Source of the DNA: an uncultured Eubacterium sp.
GTDB taxonomy: Bacteria; Bacillota; Clostridia; Lachnospirales; Lachnospiraceae
Assembly: GCA_910583555.1 (NCBI GenBank)
Contig: CAJTXO010000022.1
Coordinates: 1-51,701, forward strand
Length of the DNA stretch: 51,701 bases
Direction of reading: 5' to 3'
Positions 34,378-42,835 of the stretch are shown here, piece after piece. How positions within the stretch are numbered: the first letter of the stretch is position 1; each line of letters begins with the position of its first letter. The notes under the pieces were generated by a model. That model made no database searches. It had not been told where the DNA came from and saw only the letters and a list, made by a program, of their open reading frames with translations. The position numbers were made by a program, and so were the translations under genes.

Positions 34378-34657
34378 ATAAAACCTAATAGTGTATAGGC
34401 GTCTGTAAAGCAGGTAGAAATATTAATCTTCCGTCAATTTGTCAAGTACTTTTTACAAGTTTATTATTTTTTTATATATCTTAAGTTGACGACATTGCCC
34501 GTTGGACGGGTGGTGCTGATTTAATTTGTCAACAGGTTCACTTTGAGATAGTCCCATTTTCTCTTTATTTTACACAGTTTTTGAATCTTTAGGGGCAAAA
34601 TTGAGTCATAGGAAATCACTCTACAACGTAACCTTAATCAAATATATATTTAGTCTT

Positions 34658-35632
34658 TTACTCGCTTCTTTGAATTGAGGTAACTATTCCATTCTTTAAA
34701 TAGACATATCTATAGTTAGAATATACCCATTGCTCTTCTGTTCCCCACGCATACTCCGTTATATTCTTTTTCTCAGGTTTGCCCCAGGATGATGACTCGA
34801 CTTCACTTGCTGTCATTCCAATACTAGGGTCTGGAAGTACTTCGTTATGTTCTGCAATTTTTTCTTGTTCATTATCATTTTCTACATTCTCTTCTTGCTT
34901 ATTATCATTTGCTCTGTTCTTCTCTAAATATTTTTGGTATTCCTTTTCACTTTCCTTTCTCTTGACTTCTCCTTCCTGGCTATATAATTGTATATAATCG
35001 TGTGACCTTGCATTGCATACTTCATATTCAATACATCCATCAAAGATATTATGCAATGAATCATCTACACGAATGTAATCTAGTTTGTCACCATGAACAA
35101 TCGCAATCTTATAAGCTGTACTTTGCTTATAATTTATTTCTCCAGTATAATTTGCTACTTTGTCTTTCCAATCCTTTGAAGTATATCTTATCCTTACCTT
35201 AACCTTTCTTCCCATCACAATAATTTGGTTTTTACTATTATTTTCTTTCCATTTCTTAATTCTTCCTAACTCTAAAATCTTGACTTTTTTTATCAATGTG
35301 AGTAATTTCGGAAATTCTGCCCTATGCGCATTTAGAGACACAAGAATGTCATACGCTTCTTTATACTTCCTTTTTCCAATTAACTCCTTTGCGTGTTTGT
35401 ATTTTTGTTTTCGCACATCTACAAGATTAGTATTTATCTCTTTAGATGCATCTTTCTCCGATAAACTCAGATTTTCATCTGCATCAATACCTATTAAATC
35501 TTGTTCGTTATTCTGAGAAACACTCACTGCACTCGGTGTAGCTGTTGCATTTGATATATCGGTTTTCGCTTCTTCTGAACACCCTATAAGTAATAAAGCA
35601 CATAACAAACATGTATACATTATTTTTTTCAT
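34658..35632 (-). CDS. Lipoprotein with C-terminal SmpA/OmlA-like motif
   Basis: 324 residues. The lipobox LLLIGC follows a short signal (MKKIMYTCLLCAL). A Lys/Glu-rich helical middle (YKHAKELIGKRKYKEAYDIL) and an Asn/Glu/Lys low-complexity stretch lead to a C-terminal ~55 residues with the pattern IGMTASEVESSSWGKPEKKN, EEQWVYSNYRYVYLKNGIVT. Such modules occur in many small lipoproteins; function unknown. A GGAGG lies 16 nt before the ATG, which is rather far, so translation may be weak. It stands between two relB relics, so it may have arrived with them. Confidence 0.75.
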   Translation of the reverse strand: MKKIMYTCLLCALLLIGCSEEAKTDISNATATPSAVSVSQNNEQDLIGIDADENLSLSEKDASKEINTNLVDVRKQKYKHAKELIGKRKYKEAYDILVSLNAHRAEFPKLLTLIKKVKILELGRIKKWKENNSKNQIIVMGRKVKVRIRYTSKDWKDKVANYTGEINYKQSTAYKIAIVHGDKLDYIRVDDSLHNIFDGCIEYEVCNARSHDYIQLYSQEGEVKRKESEKEYQKYLEKNRANDNKQEENVENDNEQEKIAEHNEVLPDPSIGMTASEVESSSWGKPEKKNITEYAWGTEEQWVYSNYRYVYLKNGIVTSIQRSE

Positions 35633-35689
35633 CTTTTTTTCAAAGAAACCTCCTTCATTCTATAATTCAATACGTTGTCACAAAACGGT

Positions 35690-35950
35690 AATGCTCCCAA
35701 CCAACACTGGAAATACTCCTCATACTTTACTAGATAGTCACATAGCTTTACAAGATTTGTTGTTGTATAGGATGTCATGATGGTTTCATAGGTGTTTAGT
35801 GCACAAGGCTCCTTTCGAGCTCATTAAACACCTCATTAAAAGTCACACCTTCTCTGGCAAGGGATTGTTCATAGCTGTGCCAGAGTTTTGTGTTTAGTTC
35901 AGCATCTGACATAGTGTCTATTGTGCGTGGTTTCTGCAAAATCGTTATGG
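35690..35950 (-). pseudogene. Relic of a relBE-like module (copy 2)
   Basis: The antitoxin part reads RTIDTMSDAELNTKLWHSYE, then QSLAREGVTFNEVFNELERS, ending in a stop. The toxin part starts like the intact relE (NTYETIMTSYTTTNLVKLCD) but has stops and ends early. Relics 1 and 2 share the same loss of the antitoxin N-terminus and continue into similar upstream sequence (AATCGT-ATG-ATAAAACCT pattern), so one is likely a copy of the other. Confidence 0.8.
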
Positions 35951-36172
35951 ATAAAACCTCACTTTTACTAATCCTATTTTATCATAATTTTTGCACACGT
36001 TTTCTGTGCATTCCGATATTGCAAAGCAACTCGCTAATAAATCTGTCAAGATTTATTTTATCACAAACATGACTTGTTTACAACAAAACATACTTCCATA
36101 AAAAAGCAGATAATAAGGTCAAACTTTTTTTCTGCAAGACAGCACCCCATTGTAGCCAATAGGGTGCTAGTA

Positions 36173-36505
36173 TTAATCAAAGTCCATTTCTGCCAACATT
36201 TTAAGCAGATTACGTTTTTGATAAATGACGTTAAGAATATAGACACGTTCTGTATTTTCGTCAATTTGGTAATAAACATAAAAGTTTTTCACTATTATTT
36301 TACGAATACCTCGAGAATGCCAGGGTTCCTCAGAAACTGGTGATATCCTTTGGGGCATCTTAGCTAGTTTGCTTATTTCTGTACGGATAGTCCGTATATA
36401 TGAGCAAGCTAAATCTGGTACAAGCAAAACATTAGCTATATAGTTACGCAGTTCTACAAGGTCTGTGGTTGCATCTGGCGTCATTATAATTTCATAGGTG
36501 TTCAT
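36173..36505 (-). CDS. RelE/ParE-family toxin
   Basis: 110 residues with the ParE/RelE pattern: MTPDATTDLVELRNYIANVL, two long helices, then the strands MPQRISPVSEEPWHSRGIRK, IIVKNFYVYYQIDENTERVY and VIYQKRNLLKML. These toxins act on translating mRNA or gyrase; which one cannot be told here. The start overlaps the antitoxin stop by 4 bp. An AGCACCC/GGGTGCT hairpin lies just downstream (36141-36168). Confidence 0.88.
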   Translation of the reverse strand: MNTYEIIMTPDATTDLVELRNYIANVLLVPDLACSYIRTIRTEISKLAKMPQRISPVSEEPWHSRGIRKIIVKNFYVYYQIDENTERVYILNVIYQKRNLLKMLAEMDFD

Positions 36506-36801
36506 TGTACAAGACCCCTTTCGAGTTCATCAAACACCTCGTTAAAAGGTCTGCCTTCTCCAGCAATGGATTGTTCATAGCTGTGCTGAAGCTTTGCGTT
36601 CAGTTCGGTATCTGACATAGTGTCTATTGTTCGTGGTTCCTGTGGAATCGTTATAGAGAATGGTACACCGTGTCTGTAAATAATTTGACGATAAAGGGAA
36701 TTGATAACAACAGAGACAGGAATGCCCAGTTTTTGAAGAATATCTTCTGCTTCTGTTTTTATGTCATATTCGACGCGTGCGCTTACGGTTGAATCTTTCA
36801 T
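36502..36801 (-). CDS. RelB-family antitoxin
   Basis: 99 residues. The ribbon-helix-helix N-terminus (STVSARVEYDIKTEAEDILQ, LGIPVSVVINSLYRQII) binds DNA. The C-terminal part (TIDTMSDTELNAKLQHSYEQ) should wrap the toxin. ATG 36801 has GAGGTG 6 nt upstream; the GTG 9 bp earlier lies over that site. It likely represses its own operon. Confidence 0.88.
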   Translation of the reverse strand: MKDSTVSARVEYDIKTEAEDILQKLGIPVSVVINSLYRQIIYRHGVPFSITIPQEPRTIDTMSDTELNAKLQHSYEQSIAGEGRPFNEVFDELERGLVQ

Positions 36802-36967
36802 AGAAAACACCTCACTTTCATAACTATTGTACTACAATGTATTGCAAATTACAACACAAAACAGAATAATCTTTATTCCTTCACCACTCCCTCCACATTA
36901 TAAATGGTTGCTTTTTATAGAGAAGACACTCTGACTTTTTAAATATAAATACATCTTTTCATTTCAG

Positions 36968-37003
36968 AAAGTATGGGGGGCTATGATTGCCCCCCTATAC
37001 TTT
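36968..37003. repeat. Long GC-rich hairpin upstream of the IS1634 element
   Basis: AAAGTATGGGGGGC (36968-36981) pairs with GCCCCCCTATACTTT (36989-37003) with one bulged base and a 7-nt loop. No U-run worth the name follows. The rest of 36811-37035 shows no gene. Confidence 0.7.
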
Positions 37004-37035
37004 AACTAATCCAATCTTCCAATGTAAGATTTTCA

Positions 37036-39022
37036 ACTCCTGAGTTTGACACTCTAATAATCAGTAAATAACCGGATCCCTTGTGGTTGCTGGTATTTTT
37101 TTGTCAATATTTTGTATTTTCTGAATGTGTTGTCTTATGTTATTCATCGTTTTGTGCTATACTATAAGCAGGAGGGCAAAGCACATGTATTTAAAAGTGA
37201 TCACCAAAAAAGGAGTCTCCAGACTCTATCTGTACGAATCCTACTATAAAAACGGAAAGGCCAGCCAGCACTGCATCGAAAGCCTCGGACGGCTGGATGA
37301 GCTCCAAAAACGGTTCGACGATCCTGTCTCCCATTTTAAAAAAGTTGCGGAAGAACGCACCAAAGAGATGAAGGCGGCCAGAAAAACCTCTGTCTCGATA
37401 GGCCTTGATTCCGTCATGGCTACCGGAGAGGACAATCTTAAAAACATAGGCTACGTCGTGCTGAAGGATCTTTACAAGCAGCTGGAGCTTGACAGGTTCT
37501 GGAGGAACATGCTCAAAAAGACTTCCATAAAATATGACCTTGAGGCGGTATTCAGGCTTCTGGTGTTCTCCCGCATCCTTTACCCGGGCTCCAAGGCGGA
37601 AACTTTTGACAAGAAAGATGTTTATTTTGAAAAATTTGACGGCTTCACCTTAAAAGATGTCTACAGATCCCTGGACCTTATCGACCGGTACGATGAAGAA
37701 CTGCAGAAATGGATCTATGACCATTCCACCCGTATCTGCGAGAGGGACATGTCCACTTCTTACTTCGACTGCACGAACTATTACTTTGACATAGGAAGGT
37801 CCGACATGGACACCTTTGACGATGACGGGAATCCGGTTGACCGGAAAGGAAACCCCGCGGAAATAAAGTACCACAAGCGCGGGCCGGAAAAGAACCACCG
37901 CCCGGATCCCATTGTCGAAACGGGTCTGCTCATGGACAAAAACGGGATCCCGCTTGCCTTTGACCTGTTCCCCGGGAACGAATCCGAAAAGATCCACATG
38001 CGCTCCATCATAAACAGGGTAAAGAACCAGTTCAACAGCGGACGCACCATTTTTGTGGCAGACCGGGGGCTGAACACCTCGGACAACATCTATTTCCTCA
38101 ACGGCGACAACAAGGCAGACCACAACCCCCGGGACGGTTATGTGTACGGCCAGTCCGTCCGCGGCGCGGACGCGGAGTTCAAGGCATGGGTGCTGGGCGG
38201 CGGGTATAAAACCGAAAAGCTCAGGGACGATGACGGCAACGAGGTCACTTTCACGCACAAATCCCGCATCCATCCCAAAACGATCCGGGTAAATGTGACC
38301 ATCCCAGGGCAGAAGAAATAGAAGAAGAAATCCGTCTACATAGACCAGAAGCAGATGGCCTATTACTCCGAAAAATATGCCAGAAAACAGAAACGGGACC
38401 GCGAGGTCATGATTGCGAGGGCAAAGGATCTAATCGCCCACCCGAAGAAATATGACAAGGTGACGGCTGCCGGTTCCGGCGCCTATGTACAGAACATCGC
38501 GTTCGACAAGACCACCGGGGAGATCGTGGACGGCAGGGAACTGGTTCTGGACGGGGCAAAGATTGCGGAAGAGGAAAAATATGATGGATACTACTCCATT
38601 GTCACGAGCGAGCTGAAGATGAGCGACCATGAGATCAGGGATACCTACAGGGGGCTAGCACGCATTGAGGAGACTTTCAAGATATCGAAAACCGAGTTTG
38701 AGTCAAGACCTGTGTTCGTTTGGACAAATGAGCACATAAAGGGACACTTCGCCACCTGTTTTACCGCCCTCGTGCTGATCCGCCTTCTGCAGGCGAAACT
38801 CGGGAGCAAATATCCGATCGGGAAAATGATCGAATCCTTAAGAAAGTATAACTGCACGCAGATTGACAACACCCTGTACCAGTTTGTTTATTATGACGAG
38901 TTCCTAGAAGAATGCGGAAAAATATTTGATATGAAACTGAACAAGAGGTACCGCTCCAGGGAACAGATCTGAAGACTGCTGAAATATTAAAAAATTTTTT
39001 TCTTTTGTCAAATCTGACGAGT
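37036..39022 (+). mobile_element. IS1634-family insertion sequence (inactive)
   Basis: The ends carry imperfect inverted repeats: ACTCCTGAGTTTGACA (37036-37051) and the reverse of ACTCGTCAGATTTGACA (39006-39022). They enclose one transposase gene broken by a stop. No clear target duplication was found, so the outer limits are approximate. Confidence 0.65.
37185..38972 (+). pseudogene. IS1634-family transposase interrupted by one amber codon
   Basis: ATG 37185 (MYLKVITKKG) follows AGGAGG. The frame runs 378 codons, meets TAG at 38319-38321 between VNVTIPGQKK and KKKSVYIDQKQ, and continues in the same frame to 38972. DDE-type residues are visible in STSYFDCTNYYFDIG, IFVADRGLNTS and, after the stop, RIEETFKISKTEFESRP. 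The stop removes the final Glu region, so the product is inactive unless read through. The rest of the gene is intact, so inactivation is recent. Confidence 0.92.
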
Positions 39023-39042
39023 ATACCACATGCAGGCAAAAT

Positions 39043-39073
39043 GCGGGAAGCCTTGATTTTACTGGCTTCCCGC
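39043..39073. terminator. Perfect 10-bp hairpin after the IS element
   Basis: GCGGGAAGCC (39043-39052) and GGCTTCCCGC (39064-39073) pair with an 11-nt loop. There is no U-run; it may insulate the neighbouring locus. Confidence 0.6.
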
Positions 39074-39087
39074 AACATTTGGTGTCA

Positions 39088-39160
39088 TGAGTTTTTTGTC
39101 GTATGTATTATGGTAAGATTTGTTTTGGGTATTATCAGGATGGTAGGTGGTTAGCCCTCA
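39088..39160 (+). repeat. Right copy of the direct repeat (leader of third toxin-like locus)
   Basis: Same sequence as 34059-34127 plus 4 bp (GTAT) inside the promoter spacer. That insertion widens the TTGAGT-like/TAAGAT spacing from 17 to 21 bp. Confidence 0.85.
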
Positions 39161-39249
39161 ACAGAGGGACTGTGACTCTCTGATTACATAGAAACCCGAA
39201 AGGGAATCTAAAGAAATCCTTGATTTCTGGGAAAGGAGGGTGTAAGCCA

Positions 39250-39345
39250 ATAGATATTTTAGGACTTATAGCAGTGTTAAGCTTCGGCTTGACCTGTTTC
39301 GGAATAGGATACTCTATCGGTAAAGATAGTAATACGCAGAAATAG
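39250..39345 (+). pseudogene. Third toxin-like small peptide, start codon ATA
   Basis: 31 codons reading IDILGLIAVLSFGLTCFGIG, then YSIGKDSNTQK: one membrane helix and a polar tail, like other small toxin peptides. AAAGGAGGG (39232-39240) is an ideal ribosome site 9 nt before codon 1, but codon 1 is ATA and no in-frame ATG, GTG or nearby TTG fits. Either ATG mutated to ATA, or the gene uses a rare start. The stop codon lies in a terminator stem. Confidence 0.55.
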
Positions 39346-39379
39346 CCACCCCGGTCCGCAAAACTAAGGTGACTATTTT
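39340..39379 (+). terminator. Terminator of the third toxin-like ORF
   Basis: AAATAGCCACC (39340-39350) pairs with GGTGACTATTT (39367-39377), with one mismatch in an 11-bp stem, followed by TT. Confidence 0.65.
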
Positions 39380-39394
39380 TGTTAACTTATAATC

Positions 39395-39453
39395 TGGGCT
39401 AACCATCTATCGGCGTACCCGCGAGGCATCTGTTACTAGCAGATGCCTTTTTC
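39395..39453 (+). ncRNA. Candidate trans RNA or 3'-UTR complementary to the toxin leader
   Basis: GGGCTAACCATCTATC (39395-39410) is complementary over 16 nt (14 Watson-Crick, 2 G-U) to GGTAGGTGGTTAGCCC (39142-39157) in the leader. A TATAAT (39387-39392) lies directly upstream without a clear -35. The segment ends in a strong terminator, AGGCATCTG/CAGATGCCT plus TTTTT (39424-39453). Confidence 0.5.
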
Positions 39454-39484
39454 TAAAAAATAATATAACATAATGCAGGCGAAA

Positions 39485-40201
39485 TTACAAGTAAAAAATT
39501 TTGCCTCTCTTTGCCACGATCAAAGTCGCTTCCTCCGGCTCGTCGATCACCTGCTGAATAGAAAAGCCGGCATCCCGCAATAGTCCCATCTCGTGCTCCA
39601 GCGTTAGCGGTATGTCAAAATGAACGTAACGCTCTGCCGGAACGTTCCATTTTTTCCGCCTCTCAATACAGACATCACGCAATAATTCCTCTTCCCCCTC
39701 GCAGCACGCTGTATAATCTGCCAAAAGGAACACGCCGCCATCTCTCAGACTCCTGGCAATCCTTTTGTACAATCCACCTTTTCGCTCTGGCAGAAAATGG
39801 TGCAGACTCTCAAACGAAATGACGGCGTCCCACGTTTCAACCCCAAGGTCGTATTGAAAATAATCCATGCACACAGTTGTCAGTTGTTTGTCCGGATGCT
39901 TTTTTTGTAAAACATCAAGCATATCCTGACATAGATCAACGCCGGTCACTTCGATCTGCGGAAACCTTTCCCAGATCCGATCCAGTTCCAGCCCGGTTCC
40001 GCAACCCAGATCCAGTATACGGCGGCACGTAGCAGGCAATAACCCGGCAAACGTGCGATACGATTTTTCCCAAACTGCCATATGCTGTTCGTAATCACCT
40101 AGCCGGCTCGTAAAGAATCCGGCCATTTCCTCCAGAGGCTCATCTGCCGTATCCGTGAGCCATTGTTGTAATTCTGTTAAATATTGTTCCTGCGACTTCA
40201 T
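39485..40201 (-). CDS. Class I SAM-dependent methyltransferase
   Basis: 238 residues. Motif I is RILDLGCGTGLELDRIW, followed by VTGVDLCQDMLDVL, the post-motif VISFESLHHFLPERK and GVFLLADYTACC. No substrate can be assigned. GGAGGAGG precedes ATG 40201 (MKSQEQYLTEL); the longer ORF start has no site. It is alone in its transcript. Confidence 0.88.
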   Translation of the reverse strand: MKSQEQYLTELQQWLTDTADEPLEEMAGFFTSRLGDYEQHMAVWEKSYRTFAGLLPATCRRILDLGCGTGLELDRIWERFPQIEVTGVDLCQDMLDVLQKKHPDKQLTTVCMDYFQYDLGVETWDAVISFESLHHFLPERKGGLYKRIARSLRDGGVFLLADYTACCEGEEELLRDVCIERRKKWNVPAERYVHFDIPLTLEHEMGLLRDAGFSIQQVIDEPEEATLIVAKRGKIFYL

Positions 40202-40320
40202 CGTATCCTCCTCCTTTTCACCCAATATCATAGCATCGATAAAGTCACTGGTCTACCCTATACATTTTTTTATTCGAAGATGAGCCAGACTTTGAAATGG
40301 GAAATAGCAAACAGCGGTTT

Positions 40321-40725
40321 CTAACAAAAATCATAATTCTCCCGTATAAATTTTTCAATTGCTTGACATAATTCAAGAGCCCGATTCAACTGTTCTTCGG
40401 CATCTACTTTGGATACGATAAAAAAATCCGCGTAATCCGTATTGTTCCTTATCTGAAATGCCTTACTAACATATTTCGAATATTTTTTGTCAAATTTACC
40501 CGTCTTTACATATTCCCTTTGAAAATACGAAATTACTCCGCTATGTTTTGAAAAATCCTGTCCTTCTGTTGCTAACAGCGCCCGTATTGCTGTAAACATT
40601 GCATAATATGAACGGCTAATGGAATCTTTATAAAAACCATCATTCAATAATACCTGCGCCGAGCGTAGACGTTCTGTCGTTGCATTTAAACGATATTGCA
40701 CCAATTCCCTACTCGCAATTTCCAA
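40321..40725 (-). CDS. HEPN-domain protein (UPF0332 type)
   Basis: 134 residues, all helical. The family core is SAQVLLNDGFYKDSISRSYY, AMFTAIRALL, then AFQIRNNTDYADFF. In HepT-type toxins the motif RX4HXY is the RNase site and AMPylation target; here the equivalent stretch is RNNTDY, without the His. It may therefore be a UPF0332-type partner with a different mode of action. TTG 40725 with GGGGAT upstream overlaps the 3' end of the nucleotidyltransferase gene by 17 bp. Confidence 0.82.
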   Translation of the reverse strand: MEIASRELVQYRLNATTERLRSAQVLLNDGFYKDSISRSYYAMFTAIRALLATEGQDFSKHSGVISYFQREYVKTGKFDKKYSKYVSKAFQIRNNTDYADFFIVSKVDAEEQLNRALELCQAIEKFIRENYDFC

Positions 40726-41056
40726 TTAATATCCCCTCCTTTTCAATATTCCGGTAATAAGGAAGTATATCTTTATATAGTATAAACTCATTTAAAGGTA
40801 TAACTGTCGGTGAAACAATAACCCCATATTCTAATTCCAGATCAGAAGAAACATCCCATACCTGAACTAATTTCTTTTGCAAGGCATAACGCTCTCCATT
40901 TACAATTGCTACAATATCAATATCCGAATCTTTATTATAGTCGCCCCTGGCATATGATCCATATAACAATATATTTACAATGTTTGTTCCATAAACATCA
41001 TGGTAAGCTTTATACATATCATTTAAAATACTGGATAACTCATTTTTCGTACACAT
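40709..41056 (-). CDS. MNT-type minimal nucleotidyltransferase
   Basis: 115 residues with the pol-beta motif LLYGSYARGDYNKDSDIDIV (GS then DxD) near residues 31-50, and the third acidic position in SSDLELEYGVIV. MNT/HEPN pairs act as toxin-antitoxin systems in which MNT adds AMP to the HEPN toxin. Gene order here is MNT then HEPN, with overlap. The ATG follows a GGAAGG-like site. Confidence 0.88.
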   Translation of the reverse strand: MCTKNELSSILNDMYKAYHDVYGTNIVNILLYGSYARGDYNKDSDIDIVAIVNGERYALQKKLVQVWDVSSDLELEYGVIVSPTVIPLNEFILYKDILPYYRNIEKEGILIGNCE

Positions 41057-41177
41057 AGTTTCACCTTCCTATTGCAAGAATCATCCTCTTGTTATTATTT
41101 CTTTCTCTCTTCCATTATAAACACTTTTACAGGAAAGTACAACAGATAAAAAAGCAATCTTCTGCACAACTACAAAC

Positions 41178-41198
41178 AGCCAGTCTAAATGACTGGCT
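41178..41198. terminator. Hairpin between CD3324-like and MNT genes
   Basis: AGCCAGTC (41178-41185) and GACTGGCT (41191-41198) form a perfect 8-bp stem with a 5-nt loop downstream of the CD3324-like gene on the minus strand. The U-tract is weak. Confidence 0.5.
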
Positions 41199-41235
41199 GC
41201 CCATGCTGACCCGCAAAACAGATCAGAAATATCTC

Positions 41236-41517
41236 TCATATGATCAACTTTTCTCTTTCCTCTCTGATAATCCGCTGTATGCTCTTCTCCGACAGATAAT
41301 ACTTCCCGGCCAGTTCCAAAATCCCCTCACCACCGAGATAATCTTTATAAATCTGCCGATTTCGTCTGGAAAGTTCCTTCCTGATCTGCGTTCCCGCTCC
41401 CCATGCCCGTCGCTTATCTGACCTGCGCGGAATATAAATCATTTCGCCATCCACATACTGCTGGATCCTGTCGATCAGATCTCCCGGCAGGACCTCTTCT
41501 GCTTTTTTATAGCCCAT
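41236..41517 (-). CDS. CD3324-family (Mor-like) helix-turn-helix protein
   Basis: 93 residues. MGYKKAEEVLPGDLIDRIQQ, YVDGEMIYIPRRSDKR and ELAGKYYLSEKSIQRIIREE match the CD3324 pattern. The C-terminal helix-turn-helix resembles the phage Mor/C activator. It is a likely small regulator; the target is unknown. AGGAGGCAGAC precedes the ATG. Confidence 0.85.
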   Translation of the reverse strand: MGYKKAEEVLPGDLIDRIQQYVDGEMIYIPRRSDKRRAWGAGTQIRKELSRRNRQIYKDYLGGEGILELAGKYYLSEKSIQRIIREEREKLII

Positions 41518-41637
41518 GTCTGCCTCCTAAATATCATTCTTTTCTTTAGGAATCGCATTGACTATAACAAATTCTTCTCTGCCATAGCCAGTGCTATGCA
41601 GACATAATATATTTTCTCATACCAGTCCCTCCTTCTG

Positions 41638-41958
41638 TCACATCCACCGCAGGATCCACTCTGCCACATATACGGCGATACAAGACGCCATCGCCACCGT
41701 CAGCAGGCTCTTTCCCCGGTACGCCTGCAAAACAGCTGCCGCTGTACCCACAAGCGCGGACACGATTCCCTGCGTGGAATAAATAATGGCCGGAAAAGTC
41801 ATCGCCCCCAGTACCGCATAGGGAATATACGTCAAAAAAGATTTCAGGAACACATTTTTAATCTTCCCCCTGCACAAAACGAGCGGCACGACCCGTATGG
41901 CATACGTCGTGAGCGCCATGATCGCCAAATAGACAAAAAAGGTTTTCTCACTGATCAC
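41638..41958 (-). CDS. azlD: AzlD-family branched-chain amino acid exporter subunit
   Basis: 106 residues with three to four helices and the AzlD pattern: YLAIMALTTYAIRVVPLVLC, FLKSFLTYIPYAVLGAMTFP, GIVSALVGTAAAVLQAYRGK. It works with AzlC as an efflux pair. The start overlaps the AzlC stop by 11 bp. Confidence 0.9.
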   Translation of the reverse strand: MISEKTFFVYLAIMALTTYAIRVVPLVLCRGKIKNVFLKSFLTYIPYAVLGAMTFPAIIYSTQGIVSALVGTAAAVLQAYRGKSLLTVAMASCIAVYVAEWILRWM

Positions 41959-42655
41959 CGCTCTCCACCTCCTTTACCGGAAACAGCCAGGCTCCCGCCG
42001 CCGAAGCAGCGACGGATGCAAGGATGATCACAAAACCGCTGCTGACGTTTTTCAGTCCCGGCACATAATAAAACAGACAGCTGATCGTGACCGCGACCGC
42101 CACGACGACCCGCACCGGCTTTTGCTCCTTTGCCGCCGGCAAAATAATTGCCAGAAACATCCCATAAATCGCGATCCCGAGTGCCGAAACGACAGATGCC
42201 GGCAAAATCTGACCCATCAGCGCGCCGAGCAGCGTCCCCGCACTCCAACCCAGAAACGGCATTGTAGCAAGCCCAAACAAATAAGAACGCCCGACCGGAT
42301 GTGGATTACTCATCGCGACCGCAAAGATTTCATCCGTATTCGCAAATCCCAGGATCAGGCGGTACGCCGTACTCATCGACGCATCCACTTTCTGCGACAG
42401 GGACAATGACATGAGCGCATAGCGTAGATTAATGACGAACTGCGTCAAAAACATCTCAAACCATGCCCCTCCGGCTGCCATAAGCGGCAGCGCCGCAAAC
42501 TGCCCTGCCGATGTTAAGTTTGTCATTGACATCAGCGTTGCCTCCCACCAGGCCAGCCCCTCACCGACCGCCATCAGGCCAAACGTAAAACTGACCGAAA
42601 GATAACCGAGCGCAATCGGGATCCCGTCCCGGATTCCCCGTGTGTATTGTTTCAT
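41948..42655 (-). CDS. azlC: AzlC-family branched-chain amino acid exporter subunit
   Basis: About 235 residues with several helices. Key segments are RGIRDGIPIALGYLSVSFTF, TLMSMTNLTSAGQFAALPLM, MFLTQFVINLRYALMSLSLS and FANTDEIFAVAMSNPH, all typical of AzlC. ATG 42655 (MKQYTRGIRDG) has GGAAG just upstream. ATG 42670 is an alternative without a site. The leader contains a hairpin and three 18-bp tandem repeats. Confidence 0.92.
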   Translation of the reverse strand: MKQYTRGIRDGIPIALGYLSVSFTFGLMAVGEGLAWWEATLMSMTNLTSAGQFAALPLMAAGGAWFEMFLTQFVINLRYALMSLSLSQKVDASMSTAYRLILGFANTDEIFAVAMSNPHPVGRSYLFGLATMPFLGWSAGTLLGALMGQILPASVVSALGIAIYGMFLAIILPAAKEQKPVRVVVAVAVTISCLFYYVPGLKNVSSGFVIILASVAASAAGAWLFPVKEVESGDQ

Positions 42656-42697
42656 TTGTCTTCCATCCATTCTGGTTCTGGTTTATGTATCAAAATC

Positions 42698-42776
42698 AAG
42701 TTGCGGAGCAACTTGCCAAAAAGTTCGCTAGAACTTATTTGTTCGCTAGAACTTATTTGTTCGCTAGGACTTATTT
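42698..42776. repeat. azlC leader: hairpin plus three 18-bp tandem repeats
   Basis: CAAGTTGC/GCAACTTG (42698-42716) forms an 8-bp hairpin with a 3-nt loop. Next to it, GTTCGCTAGAACTTATTT is repeated at 42723-42740, 42741-42758 and 42759-42776 (one base changed in the last), with a decayed fourth copy after it. All lie between the azlC start and the next gene upstream. Confidence 0.9.
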
Positions 42777-42835
42777 CGTCCGCACTTATTTTATCACATA
42801 ATCCCCGACCGAGGCAAGTGCCATCCGACATCCTT

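Noticed and set aside
36968..37003. Hairpin as terminal inverted repeat of the IS1634 element
   Set aside because: It pairs with itself, and no copy is found at the right end; better end repeats exist at 37036 and 39022.
39022..39087. Target-site duplication for the IS element
   Set aside because: The 5-6 bp outside the two putative ends do not match, so no duplication can be claimed.
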